64,000 nucleotides of DNA. It comes from an uncultured Methanobrevibacter sp. (lineage in GTDB: Archaea; Methanobacteriota; Methanobacteria; Methanobacteriales; Methanobacteriaceae). The notes beneath the pieces were generated by a model. That model worked only from the letters and a program-made list of their open reading frames with translations, was not told the DNA's origin and did not search any database. Numbering within the stretch: position 1 is the stretch's first letter; the number at the start of each line of letters is the position of its first letter. The stretch is from contig NZ_CAKVFS010000005.1 in the NCBI RefSeq assembly GCF_934746965.1, forward strand, positions 1 through 64,000. The letters are read 5' to 3'. Shown piece by piece: positions 27,119-35,948 of this stretch. The translations under genes and the position numbers were made by a program.

Positions 27119-28309
27119 ATGGTTAAGCGAGGATTATATATTGATAAAATTAGACCTTTAATTGATAAGGATATAATTAAAGTTATAACTGGCATTAGAC
27201 GGTGTGGAAAATCCTATTTTTTAAATTTAATCATTGAAGAACTTAAAAATAACGGAATTAAAGATGAAAATATAATTTTAATAAATTTGGAGTCTATGAA
27301 ATATAATTCTTTAAAAACAAAAGAGGAATTGGATGATGTTGTCTTAAATTTAACTAAAAATATTTCTGGTAGGTTTTATCTTCTTTTTGATGAAATACAA
27401 AATATTGAAAGATGGGAAAAGGCTATAATGGGTTATAAAGTTGATTTTGACTGTGATATTTATATTGCTGGATCTAATTCAAAATTATTATCTAGTGAAC
27501 TTGCAACATTTTTAGCTGGCAGATATATGGAAATAAAAATGTATCCTTTTTCTTTTAATGAATTTTTAAGTTATAAAATTGATGATAATGAAAGAGAATT
27601 GTTTCAGGAATATTTTAAATATGGTGGAATGCCACTTACTTTAGAATTAAATTCTCAACAAAAAATAGATTATTTAAATGATATTTATAATTCTATTGTT
27701 TTAAAGGATATTGTTGAAAAATATAAATTAAGAGATGTTAATTTATTAAATAGACTAATTCTGTACATGTTGGATAATATTGGAAATCCTTTTTCAGTTA
27801 CTAGTATTTCTAAGTATTTAAAACATTTTAATATAAAATTTTCAAATAATACTTTATATAATTATTTACAATATTTGGAAAATGCATTGATAATTTCTAA
27901 ATTGCCACGGGAGGATATTCAAGGTAAAAAATTATTTAAACTGTCTGAAAAGTATTATGTTACAGATCATGGTTTTGTGGCAGCATTGCTTGGTGAAAGA
28001 CAGAGTAATCCAAATCAAATTCTGGAAAATATTGTTTATATTGAATTTTTAAGACATGGTTATGAGGTTACTGTTGGTAAAATTAAAAGTCATGAAATTG
28101 ATTTTATTTGCAGAAAAAACAATCGGAAAGTTTATGTTCAGGTTTGTTTCCAATTAAATTCACAAGAAACTCAAGAAATAGAATTTAGGCCTCTTAAGTT
28201 AATTGATGATAATTTTGAAAAGATTGTTATAAGTATGGATGATTTTGATTTTTCACATGATGGAATTAAACATTTAAATATGATTAAGTTTTTAAAAGAA
28301 TTTATCTAG
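27119..28309 (+). CDS. AAA ATPase with DUF4143 domain
   Basis: A 396-residue ATPase. P-loop TGIRRCGKS (about 24-32), Walker B YLLFDEIQNI (about 89-98), then AGSNSKLLSSELATFLAGRY (sensor region) and the FSFNEFL motif. A winged-helix-like middle and a C-terminal DUF4143 region with a nuclease-like core (EIDFICRKNNRKVYVQVCF) complete it. The family is widespread and poorly understood; links to mobile elements or toxin-like systems have been proposed. The ATG lies behind GGTGTGAT; an in-frame GTG at 27113 overlaps that site. Two direct repeats cover its promoter, so control by a dedicated factor is possible. Confidence 0.88.
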   Translation: MVKRGLYIDKIRPLIDKDIIKVITGIRRCGKSYFLNLIIEELKNNGIKDENIILINLESMKYNSLKTKEELDDVVLNLTKNISGRFYLLFDEIQNIERWEKAIMGYKVDFDCDIYIAGSNSKLLSSELATFLAGRYMEIKMYPFSFNEFLSYKIDDNERELFQEYFKYGGMPLTLELNSQQKIDYLNDIYNSIVLKDIVEKYKLRDVNLLNRLILYMLDNIGNPFSVTSISKYLKHFNIKFSNNTLYNYLQYLENALIISKLPREDIQGKKLFKLSEKYYVTDHGFVAALLGERQSNPNQILENIVYIEFLRHGYEVTVGKIKSHEIDFICRKNNRKVYVQVCFQLNSQETQEIEFRPLKLIDDNFEKIVISMDDFDFSHDGIKHLNMIKFLKEFI

Positions 28310-28321
28310 AAAGGTGATGTT

Positions 28322-28837
28322 ATGACAGATTTTGAGGAAGTTTTAAATACAAGACGTAGTATTCGTGAATATGATTTTAAAGATGTTGAAGATGAAAAAA
28401 TAGAAAAAATTCTTAAAGCAGCTATGCAGGCTCCAGGCAGTAGGCTTAAAGCTGAACCTTGGGAGTTTATCGTTGTTAAAAATAAGGAAACTCTTAAGAA
28501 AATTGGAGAAATAAAACCTAGGGTAAGTGATGCTCCTGTAGCTATTGTTCTTGTAGCTAATATCAAAAGAGCATTTTATAAAACTATGTGGCAACAGGAT
28601 TTAAGTGCAGCAGCTGAAAACATGTTACTTGAAGTATGTAATTTAGGTTTAGGTGGCCTTTGGAATGGTGTTGCACCTGAAGAAGAACGTATGGATAAAA
28701 TAGGTAAATTAGTAGGTATTGATGATGAAAATCTGAAAGTATTTTGCATAATTACATTAGGTTATCCAAAAGATGGTTTAAAAAATGAGTTTATGGATAA
28801 ATTTGATGAATCAAGAATTCATTATGAAGAATACTAA
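28322..28837 (+). CDS. Nitroreductase-family flavoprotein
   Basis: A 171-residue FMN-dependent oxidoreductase of the nitroreductase family. The N-terminal NTRRSIREYDFKDV and APGSRLKAEPWEFIVV provide FMN contacts, AAAENMLLEVCNLGLGGLWNG is the family's middle helix, and LGYPKDG is near the end. The substrate cannot be told. It begins 12 bases after the ATPase gene with a strong AAGGTGATG site, so it may be cotranscribed with it. Confidence 0.9.
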   Translation: MTDFEEVLNTRRSIREYDFKDVEDEKIEKILKAAMQAPGSRLKAEPWEFIVVKNKETLKKIGEIKPRVSDAPVAIVLVANIKRAFYKTMWQQDLSAAAENMLLEVCNLGLGGLWNGVAPEEERMDKIGKLVGIDDENLKVFCIITLGYPKDGLKNEFMDKFDESRIHYEEY

Positions 28838-28897
28838 CATTTATACTATTTAATTAACATAAGTATATAATGTATTAAATTATTATAGGTGAATTTA

Positions 28898-30637
28898 TTG
28901 TCTTGGTTTATTGTGCTTCTTGTATTTTTATTAGCTGCATTTAAAACAGAAAAACCTAAAAAGTATATGAAGGTTTCTGTTATTATTCCTGCATTTAATG
29001 AAGAAGAAACCGTAGCTAATGTTATTAAAGTTATTAGGGAAGTACGTTATGTTGATGAAATTATTGTAGTTAATGATGGTTCAACAGATAATACTGAAGC
29101 AGAAGCTAAAAGTGCCGGGGCAATTGTAATTAACCATGAAGTAAATAAAGGTAAAGGGGAAGCTCTTACTACTGGTTATAAGAAATCAGACAGTGATATT
29201 ATTGCATTTATTGATGCAGATATTCATAATTTAACTTCTAAAAAGGTAGATGCTATGATTAGACCTATTTTGGAAGGTAAAACTGATATTACTAAAACTA
29301 AATTTGCAAGAGAAAGTGGCAGGGTAACAGAATTAACTGCTAAACCTCTTTTAAACTTTTTTTTCCCGGAAATTTCATTTGAACAACCTTTAAGTGGTCA
29401 GTTTGCTGCTAAAAGGTCAGCTTTAAAAAAGATAGATTTTGAAAAAGATTATGGTGTTGACGTTGGTATTGTTATAGATGCTGATGTTTTAGGTATTTCT
29501 GTAGAAGAAGTGGATATTGGAGAAATTGAACATGACATGTCTCCATTATCTGATTTAAATTTAATGGCTAATGAAGTTGTAAGAACAATTATTGATCGTG
29601 CTAACAAATATGGTAGAGTTGTCATGATTGATGATATCGGTTACTTTATTCGTATGGCTATTGTAGGACTTTCTTTAATTATTTTAGGATTATTTGCAAT
29701 ATTCTTTGTTAAACAAGTTCCATTGGCACTTGGAGTTATTGTTTCTATTGTGGGAATCATAATAGCTATTTGTTATATTATTAAAGTAATTATAAAATCC
29801 ATTGTTATTTATAGGAAAGCTCCAACTGGTAATTTAATAAAATCATTTGTTAAAGTTCATTTTCCTTTAATTATCTCTGTTATTATTTTAATTTTAATGA
29901 TTTCTACATTTATTGGAGCAGCTACTTTTGAAGACGGTACTATTTCAATTGAACCTAGTTCTAGAAATCTAATTATTTTTGCAGATAATAGTAATGATAC
30001 AATCTCTGTAAGAGGTCCATATACTGTAGACTCTGCAATTGAAAATGAAAGTAATATAATTCGCATGCCTGCAGATGCATTACAAACATTAGGAATGCAA
30101 TATAATGATACTCTTATTGTGAATGGTGTACCTTATTTAATAAATGATACAAGAACTGGTGAAGGAGGTATATTAAGACTTCCAATCGATGCTAAAAATG
30201 CACTTAATTTAGAAGATGGAGACAGTTTACAGGATAGTCGTTTAAGTCAGGTCTTTGAAGGAACAGTAATTAACCATAATTCCAACAAAGAGAATGTTAA
30301 TCTAATGGAATCATATATAATTTCTTCAAAACCTGGAAATTGTTATTCTTATGGTATTTATATAGATAATGAATCAATTGATAATTCAACAGCAATATTT
30401 GAAGATAATAACACTTATAGTGTAGCTATTAATCAGGAGAAAATTGGAACTATTGAATATCAAAATGCATCATTTACAAATAATACTCAGACATTTTATC
30501 ATAATGGTCATGTAATTGAAATTAAATTTGATAAAACAAGTTCTAGTTCAGTAAAACATGTAACTAATATTGACCAAGGATTTTTCATTAATTTAAATTT
30601 TATAAAAGTAAAAAAAGAAGTTTATGATTTATCATAA
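28898..30637 (+). CDS. GT2 glycosyltransferase with three helices and a large outer domain
   Basis: A 579-residue protein. A short hydrophobic N terminus is followed by a GT-A domain (about 25-235): IIPAFNEEETV, VVNDGSTDNTE, FIDADIHN. Three membrane helices lie between about 245 and 340, then about 240 residues predicted outside. The outer part has two copies of an R-(M/L)-P-x-D-A-x-x-x-L pattern (about 388-404 and 425-441), reminiscent of AbrB-like barrels, and several N-x-S/T sequons. The GT half resembles glucosyl-3-phosphoglycerate synthase-like or polyprenyl-phosphate transferases. TTG 28898 is placed five bases after GGTGA; a GTG at 28889 overlaps that site. It overlaps the convergent marker-11 gene by 16 bases. 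Confidence 0.78.
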   Translation: MSWFIVLLVFLLAAFKTEKPKKYMKVSVIIPAFNEEETVANVIKVIREVRYVDEIIVVNDGSTDNTEAEAKSAGAIVINHEVNKGKGEALTTGYKKSDSDIIAFIDADIHNLTSKKVDAMIRPILEGKTDITKTKFARESGRVTELTAKPLLNFFFPEISFEQPLSGQFAAKRSALKKIDFEKDYGVDVGIVIDADVLGISVEEVDIGEIEHDMSPLSDLNLMANEVVRTIIDRANKYGRVVMIDDIGYFIRMAIVGLSLIILGLFAIFFVKQVPLALGVIVSIVGIIIAICYIIKVIIKSIVIYRKAPTGNLIKSFVKVHFPLIISVIILILMISTFIGAATFEDGTISIEPSSRNLIIFADNSNDTISVRGPYTVDSAIENESNIIRMPADALQTLGMQYNDTLIVNGVPYLINDTRTGEGGILRLPIDAKNALNLEDGDSLQDSRLSQVFEGTVINHNSNKENVNLMESYIISSKPGNCYSYGIYIDNESIDNSTAIFEDNNTYSVAINQEKIGTIEYQNASFTNNTQTFYHNGHVIEIKFDKTSSSSVKHVTNIDQGFFINLNFIKVKKEVYDLS

Positions 30638-31560
30638 ACTTTTACAGCTTCTTCAACATCATTATAAAGTCCAAGAGCTGCTAGAGCACCAACTTTTCCT
30701 TGATCTCCACTAACTGCTATTAAATCAATACCTAATTCTTTTGCAGTTGCTTCAGCAGTTTCAATATCCATCATTCCAGATTTAGTAGCTATTGAATATT
30801 GCCTTAATTTTTCAGGAATTTCTAATCCTTCTAAAACTGCAATAGCTGTTTTGTCAGATAATGTATCTCTTTTAAGAATTTCAATTGTTCTTTTAACTAA
30901 TTCTTCTTTTTTATCTTCAGGTACTGCAAAAGTTAATGCAATTGAAACACAGTTTTGTGTTTTATGTGGGTTATGAGGATATAATTGAACAATAATATGG
31001 TCTAAATATTCAAAACCTTCATTTTTAAGCTCAACACCTAAATTATGAGCCATAGTCCAAGTAGCTCCAGCATCTTTTACATCAGTATCATCAACACCAA
31101 TAACTACTTTTTTAAGCTTAGGAGTAACTACTGTAGCTTTTCCTACTTTAGAACCTCCTCCTTGTTCAATGAGTTCAATGTATTTAACACCTTCACCCAT
31201 TCCTCTACACATTCCAGCACCTACACCAGCTCCAGCAAGACCTGCATGAGTTACTTTGACTTCATCACCATCAACAACAATCTCATCAATTCCTGCTGCA
31301 TTAAAACTAGCTTTTAAATCAAGTGGGGCACAACCTACATGACAGGAATAAACATGTTTGTTCCCATCTCTGTATGCAGAATCAATTAATTCACTATTAT
31401 TTTCATATTGGTGAAGTAACCAGTGAGATCCTGAAATACAAGGATGATATTCTACTATTTCGACTTTATCACCATCTACCATAGTTAATACTTTTTGGTA
31501 AGGTGCAACCCAAGGGTCATTAAATTTTTCTTTTAACTGATTAGGTTTTAGAATTTCCAT
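30622..31560 (-). CDS. Methanogenesis marker protein 11
   Basis: A 312-residue protein confined to methanogens and relatives. Visible landmarks are HPCISGSHWLL (near residue 39), CHVGCAPLD (near 73), the Gly/Ala-rich GLAGAGVGAGMCRGMGEG (near 108) and GVDDTD (near 154), the last resembling the nucleotide-binding DDTD of TiaS-like proteins. Its function is not established. It lies eight bases after ribH, in the same transcript. The conserved cysteines could bind a metal. Confidence 0.88.
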   Translation of the reverse strand: MEILKPNQLKEKFNDPWVAPYQKVLTMVDGDKVEIVEYHPCISGSHWLLHQYENNSELIDSAYRDGNKHVYSCHVGCAPLDLKASFNAAGIDEIVVDGDEVKVTHAGLAGAGVGAGMCRGMGEGVKYIELIEQGGGSKVGKATVVTPKLKKVVIGVDDTDVKDAGATWTMAHNLGVELKNEGFEYLDHIIVQLYPHNPHKTQNCVSIALTFAVPEDKKEELVKRTIEILKRDTLSDKTAIAVLEGLEIPEKLRQYSIATKSGMMDIETAEATAKELGIDLIAVSGDQGKVGALAALGLYNDVEEAVKVYDKS

Positions 31561-31568
31561 GTAATCAT

Positions 31569-31985
31569 CTAAATTTCTTTTAATCTATCACACATTTTAA
31601 TAGCTGCTTCAACTGCTCTTTTACCATAATCTACACGTTTGTGTGCATCTAATCTAGTCATACCAGGTCCACTAATTCCTAATGCTACTGGTTTTTCGTA
31701 TTCTAAAGATAAGTCAGCTATTTTACGAGATGCATGTTGTGCTACAATTTGATCGTGGTCTGTAGCTCCTTCAATTACTGCTCCAAGAGTAATTACAGCA
31801 TCAATTTCATCTTTTTCAAGTAATTTTTTAATAGCTAATGCCATATCAAATACTCCCGGAACGGTTACAACTTGTGTAATTTCACAGTCTCTAGATTTAG
31901 CTTCTTCTTTGGCTAAACCTAACATCATTTGAGTAATGTCGTAGTTAAACTCAGCTACTACTGCACCTATGTTGTATTTTGCCAT
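31569..31985 (-). CDS. ribH: 6,7-dimethyl-8-ribityllumazine synthase
   Basis: A 138-residue lumazine synthase, the usual archaeal length. It joins 5-amino-6-ribitylaminouracil to dihydroxybutanone phosphate in riboflavin synthesis. EFNYDIT near residue 12, VPGVFDMALAIKKLL near 43, GAVIEGATDHD (with the catalytic His) near 68-78 and GISGPGMTRLDA near 99 are family features. A near-perfect AGGAGGAT site precedes the ATG. Archaeal riboflavin synthase (RibC) is related, but the GATDHD motif favours RibH. It sits in an operon with a 30-residue membrane peptide upstream and marker protein 11 downstream. Confidence 0.88.
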   Translation of the reverse strand: MAKYNIGAVVAEFNYDITQMMLGLAKEEAKSRDCEITQVVTVPGVFDMALAIKKLLEKDEIDAVITLGAVIEGATDHDQIVAQHASRKIADLSLEYEKPVALGISGPGMTRLDAHKRVDYGKRAVEAAIKMCDRLKEI

Positions 31986-32000
31986 TCTTAAATCCTCCTA

Positions 32001-32093
32001 CTATAAAACCATCAACATAAAACTTGCAACCCCACTTAATACCATAATTAAGATGATAAAAAGTGCTGCTGCTCTTTTTTTATCTACATTCAT
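32001..32093 (-). CDS. Small membrane peptide (30 aa) upstream of ribH
   Basis: An ATG at 32093, ten or so bases after GAGG, opens a 30-codon frame ending at 32001-32003. It has a short basic start (NVDKKR) and then a single hydrophobic helix to the end. The stop codon lies next to the strong ribosome binding site of ribH, so the two are translated from one message. It has the basic-inside charge pattern of a real single-span peptide. Function unknown. Confidence 0.7.
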   Translation of the reverse strand: MNVDKKRAAALFIILIMVLSGVASFMLMVL

Positions 32094-32139
32094 ATTCTTT
32101 TCCTCATTAATATAATATATTAATTTAAGATTTTCATTA

Positions 32140-34473
32140 TTATTTAAATTTTCTTTTAATTTTTCTTAATTTTTCTGTTGCTTTCCAACTATTTGAATTT
32201 AATATTTCGGAATTTAAATTTTCCAATTCATTAATCTTTAAATTTAATTCATTGATTTTAGAAAGGTATTCTTCATCTTTTCTAAATTCTTCTTGAGTTA
32301 CACTTATTAATTCGCATATTTTCTGAGTTAATTGGCTTATTCTTTGATGGTAATAAGTTTCCATGTCAATGCTATTATTTAAAACATCTTCAGTGTTTAT
32401 CTGGTCTTTGATAATTTTTTCAATAGCTTTTCTACCGGAATTAATGTTATTTAATTTAGATTTATATGAAATATCTAGATTATCCATGATACTGTTTTCT
32501 TCGCAGACTCCCCAGATTGGAGTTTTACTTCCCTGATAATCAGATAATTTTGAAGGTAAATATGGATTAATTTTAAAGTTTCCTTTTATACTGTCTTCTA
32601 CAAGTAAAATATCAAATTTTGTTGTAAGATTTAAAAATTCTAAAAAGTTTACAGGACCATTTAAAATACTTTGTTCATATAATTCTGGACTTAATAACTG
32701 TTCAAATAATGTTATTGACGGTGTGAAAATATGTAATTTGACTTTACTTTTTAATTCATCATTTAAACTGTCAAATGCATTGGTAAAGTCTTCAAAACTT
32801 CTATGGTCATAAATAACTCCAAAATAAGCAAAATTTATATAACTATTATCAATATTATAGTTACTTTCTTTTGTGTAATAATATTTTAAGTCGAGTGTTT
32901 TATGTGGCTCTATCTTAGCTTTTTTATTAACTAAATCTTGGATATCATAAGGATTGCTATCAATCATTACTTCTTTTTGATTTTCATTTGTAAATATAAT
33001 CTCATCACAAAGTAAAATAGTTAAATATTCACAAATACAGTTTATATCATCATTTATAGAAAGATTAATATTTAATTCCCGGTTTATTTTCTGGATATAC
33101 TCCTTATCATTAATAGCACTACTTAATTGTGTTTTTCCAAACTCATAAATCAAAGGATCTGAAAATTCAGCTCTCCAATAAGTATTAGGATGGGTTAATT
33201 TGTATTCAATTGCTAAAAAATGTGAATGAACAAAATTAGCTCTACTATATATTTTATCATAGACTTCTAATGTGTTTAGAGACTCTAAAGATTTATTTAC
33301 AAAACTTTTAATATTTTCCCAACTTGTAGAAAATTCAGAGTCAATTACAATTTTATTTATTAAAAATTGATTAACAACATTTTCAAGTGTATAATCTTTA
33401 TTTAGTTCATCTAAACTTCCACAAATAACATCTACATTTTTAGCTTCAGTTAATATTCTTTTAGCTACAGAATTACTTGTAGTAGTATTTGTTGGACTGA
33501 ATGCATATGAAATAATCAATTCTCTTTTCTGATTGTCTAATTTAGATAAATCTTCATTTAAATACTTAAATGGGAAAAAATCAAAATTATAACTTGCAAT
33601 ATCTTTTAAAACTTTAACATAATCTTTTTTGTGTTTTTTTAGATACTGGTTTATTTTAACAACCTGACCACCAGTTAAACTTTTAATAAAACTCTTCATT
33701 ACTGGTGTTTTAGCTTTTCTTAATCCTTTATTAATATCATTAATCACTTTTAAACGATCAGTTATATTAAAATCATAAGATAAAGGTTTTCTAGATATTG
33801 AATTATCTCTCCATAACCTATAATAAATAGCTTCTTCCTTTTTATCTACAATGTAGAATTCAAAATCATAATCAACATAAAATTGAGCATAATAGGAGAT
33901 ATCCACACCATTGTTAAGTTCCACATTAAAAGAAGAATTTTTAACATTTCTTGTTGGAATTAATTTATCTGTTGTAATAGTTAAAATTCCTTGCATTTCA
34001 TCGCAGTAAGGATTTGTATTAATCCCAGAGCTTTCAAGAAGTGGTTTTGATAAGTAAGACTCTTGAATTTCACCACTATCCTGATTAACATCTAAAAATG
34101 TTCCAATAACAATTCTATTAGGTTTGGCATATTGATATAATTTTTCAAAGTAGTTATAACTAATATAATCATCATCATCTATAAAAATAGTATATTCTCT
34201 GTTTGCGATTTCAATCCCTAAATTACGGGCATTACAAACACCTACATCACTATAGGTTAAAATAATATTAATTTGAGGATTTTCCTCCTGATATTTCTTG
34301 ATAATATCTGGTGTAGAATCTAACTCTCCATTAACAATAAAAATAGCTTCAAAAAGACTTGAATCAATAGTTTGGTTAATTAAAGAATCTAATAATTTAG
34401 AAATATAAGCTTCTCCTTTATATGTAGGAATAATTGCACTTATACCTTTTTCTAAATTAGATTCTTCAATCAT
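32140..34473 (-). CDS. Large GT2 glycosyltransferase with coiled-coil tail
   Basis: A 777-residue protein with an N-terminal GT2 domain (about 10-230): IIPTYKGEAYIS, VCNARNLGIEIANRE and the metal site FIDDDDYIS near residue 96. A second large region (about 330-690) looks like a degenerate GT-B domain. The C terminus (about 710-777) is a heptad-rich coiled coil ending in a basic segment of the type common in surface-polysaccharide GTs. It starts nine bases after leuB with GAGG before the ATG, so it may ride on the leucine operon. Acceptor and donor unknown. Confidence 0.82.
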   Translation of the reverse strand: MIEESNLEKGISAIIPTYKGEAYISKLLDSLINQTIDSSLFEAIFIVNGELDSTPDIIKKYQEENPQINIILTYSDVGVCNARNLGIEIANREYTIFIDDDDYISYNYFEKLYQYAKPNRIVIGTFLDVNQDSGEIQESYLSKPLLESSGINTNPYCDEMQGILTITTDKLIPTRNVKNSSFNVELNNGVDISYYAQFYVDYDFEFYIVDKKEEAIYYRLWRDNSISRKPLSYDFNITDRLKVINDINKGLRKAKTPVMKSFIKSLTGGQVVKINQYLKKHKKDYVKVLKDIASYNFDFFPFKYLNEDLSKLDNQKRELIISYAFSPTNTTTSNSVAKRILTEAKNVDVICGSLDELNKDYTLENVVNQFLINKIVIDSEFSTSWENIKSFVNKSLESLNTLEVYDKIYSRANFVHSHFLAIEYKLTHPNTYWRAEFSDPLIYEFGKTQLSSAINDKEYIQKINRELNINLSINDDINCICEYLTILLCDEIIFTNENQKEVMIDSNPYDIQDLVNKKAKIEPHKTLDLKYYYTKESNYNIDNSYINFAYFGVIYDHRSFEDFTNAFDSLNDELKSKVKLHIFTPSITLFEQLLSPELYEQSILNGPVNFLEFLNLTTKFDILLVEDSIKGNFKINPYLPSKLSDYQGSKTPIWGVCEENSIMDNLDISYKSKLNNINSGRKAIEKIIKDQINTEDVLNNSIDMETYYHQRISQLTQKICELISVTQEEFRKDEEYLSKINELNLKINELENLNSEILNSNSWKATEKLRKIKRKFK

Positions 34474-34482
34474 ATAATTCCT

Positions 34483-35490
34483 CTATAAAGCATTTTTAAT
34501 AGCTTCAGATACGTCCATAGTAGTTGCATTTCCGCCTAAATCACCAGTTAAGGTTTTACCTTCAGTTAATACTTTTAAGATAGCTGAATCAAATTTATCT
34601 GCAGCTTCGTTTTCACCAAGGTATCTAAGCATCATAATAGCTGAAAGCATCATAGCTATTGGATTTGCTTTTTGCTGACCTGCAATATCTGGTGCTGAAC
34701 CATGGACTGGTTCAAATAATGCACCATCAGAACCGATATTTGCAGATGGGATTAAACCAAGTCCTCCAACAAGACCTGCACCTTCATCAGATAAAATATC
34801 TCCAAATAAATTAGTAGTTACAACAACTTGGAATTCTTGAGGTTGTGTTACAAGATACATTGCTGTTGCATCAACATAGAAGTCTTCAGTGTCAATATCA
34901 GGGTAATCTTCAGCAACTTCATAAAATATTTCTTTAAATAATCCGTCAGTTTTTTTAAGAACATTTGCTTTATGAACTGCTGTAACTTTGGTTCTGTTAT
35001 TATCTTTTGCATATTGGAATGCATAGTCAATAATACGTTTTTCAGCTTCTCTTGTGATAATACGTTTAGCTATTGCACCTTCTTCTGTTTCTTCTTCTTG
35101 ATTTGCAATGTATAATCCTTCTGTGTTTTCTCTTACAATCATGAAGTCAACATCTTCAAATAATGCATTTATATTAGGATAAGATTTAACAGGTCTTAAA
35201 TTAGCAAACATTTTCATTTCTTGACGAATTTTCACAATAACGTCAGCTGCAGTTTCACCAGCAGCTCCAAATAAACATGCATCTGCATCTCTTACTATAT
35301 CAATAGTTTCTTGAGGAAGAGGTGTTCCATGTTCTTCATTACATTCGTCACCAGCTATTCCATATACATAGTCAAAATCAACATCTAATGCATCTAAAAC
35401 ATTAATTGTTGCTTCCATAACTTCTTTACCTATTCCATCACCAGGAATAACTGCTATTTGGTATTTATTCTCTTTGTTTGAGGTACTCAA
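34483..35490 (-). CDS. leuB: 3-isopropylmalate dehydrogenase (LeuB/AksF family)
   Basis: A 335-residue NAD-dependent decarboxylating dehydrogenase: VIPGDGIGKEV, VRENTEGLY near residue 117, TNLFGDILSDEGAGLVGGLG and EPVHGSAPDIAG. It oxidises 3-isopropylmalate in leucine synthesis; the related AksF acts on isohomocitrate for coenzyme B. The leucine role is favoured because the companion small subunit has an isopropylmalate-type loop. The TTG start at 35490 lies inside the end of leuD (26-base overlap) but has a perfect AGGTGGT site five bases upstream, so it is convincing. Confidence 0.85.
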   Translation of the reverse strand: MSTSNKENKYQIAVIPGDGIGKEVMEATINVLDALDVDFDYVYGIAGDECNEEHGTPLPQETIDIVRDADACLFGAAGETAADVIVKIRQEMKMFANLRPVKSYPNINALFEDVDFMIVRENTEGLYIANQEEETEEGAIAKRIITREAEKRIIDYAFQYAKDNNRTKVTAVHKANVLKKTDGLFKEIFYEVAEDYPDIDTEDFYVDATAMYLVTQPQEFQVVVTTNLFGDILSDEGAGLVGGLGLIPSANIGSDGALFEPVHGSAPDIAGQQKANPIAMMLSAIMMLRYLGENEAADKFDSAILKVLTEGKTLTGDLGGNATTMDVSEAIKNAL

Positions 35491-35944
35491 TTAAACCACC
35501 TTTTTCTAATATTTCTAACATAAATGGAGGTAATTTTTTAAAGGTAATTGTTTCTCCATTTTCGGAGGTAATAATTCCTTTATCCATATCTACTTCTATT
35601 TCTTCTCCATTTTCTACAAGTTTACTTATTCCTGGAGCTTCAAGAAGAGGAACTCCTACATTTGTAGCATTTCTGTAAAAAATTCTTGCAAATGATTCAG
35701 CTATTACTGCAGCTACACCAACACCTTTTAAAGCTATTGGGGCATGTTCTCTGGAAGATCCGCATCCAAAGTTTTTACCAGCTACAATAAAATCTCCTTT
35801 TTTACATTTTTCGTTGAAATCAGCATCTAATCCTTCCATACAGTGTTGTGATAATCTTTCTTCATCTGTATAAATTAAATATCTTCCTGGAAGGATAATA
35901 TCAGTATCAATATCGTCTCCGAATTTCCAAACATTTCCTTTCAT
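35465..35944 (-). CDS. leuD: 3-isopropylmalate dehydratase small subunit
   Basis: A 159-residue swivel-domain subunit: GDDIDTDIILPGRYLIY, GKNFGCGSSREHAP and the PPFMLEIL end. The flexible loop reads YLIY. In methanogens the isopropylmalate form has YLVY here and homoaconitase has YLRT, so this one looks like LeuD rather than the coenzyme B enzyme. ATG 35944 has GGAGTGAT in front and follows leuC by four bases; an upstream in-frame start inside leuC is rejected. Confidence 0.87.
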   Translation of the reverse strand: MKGNVWKFGDDIDTDIILPGRYLIYTDEERLSQHCMEGLDADFNEKCKKGDFIVAGKNFGCGSSREHAPIALKGVGVAAVIAESFARIFYRNATNVGVPLLEAPGISKLVENGEEIEVDMDKGIITSENGETITFKKLPPFMLEILEKGGLIEYLKQRE

Positions 35945-35948
35945 ATTA

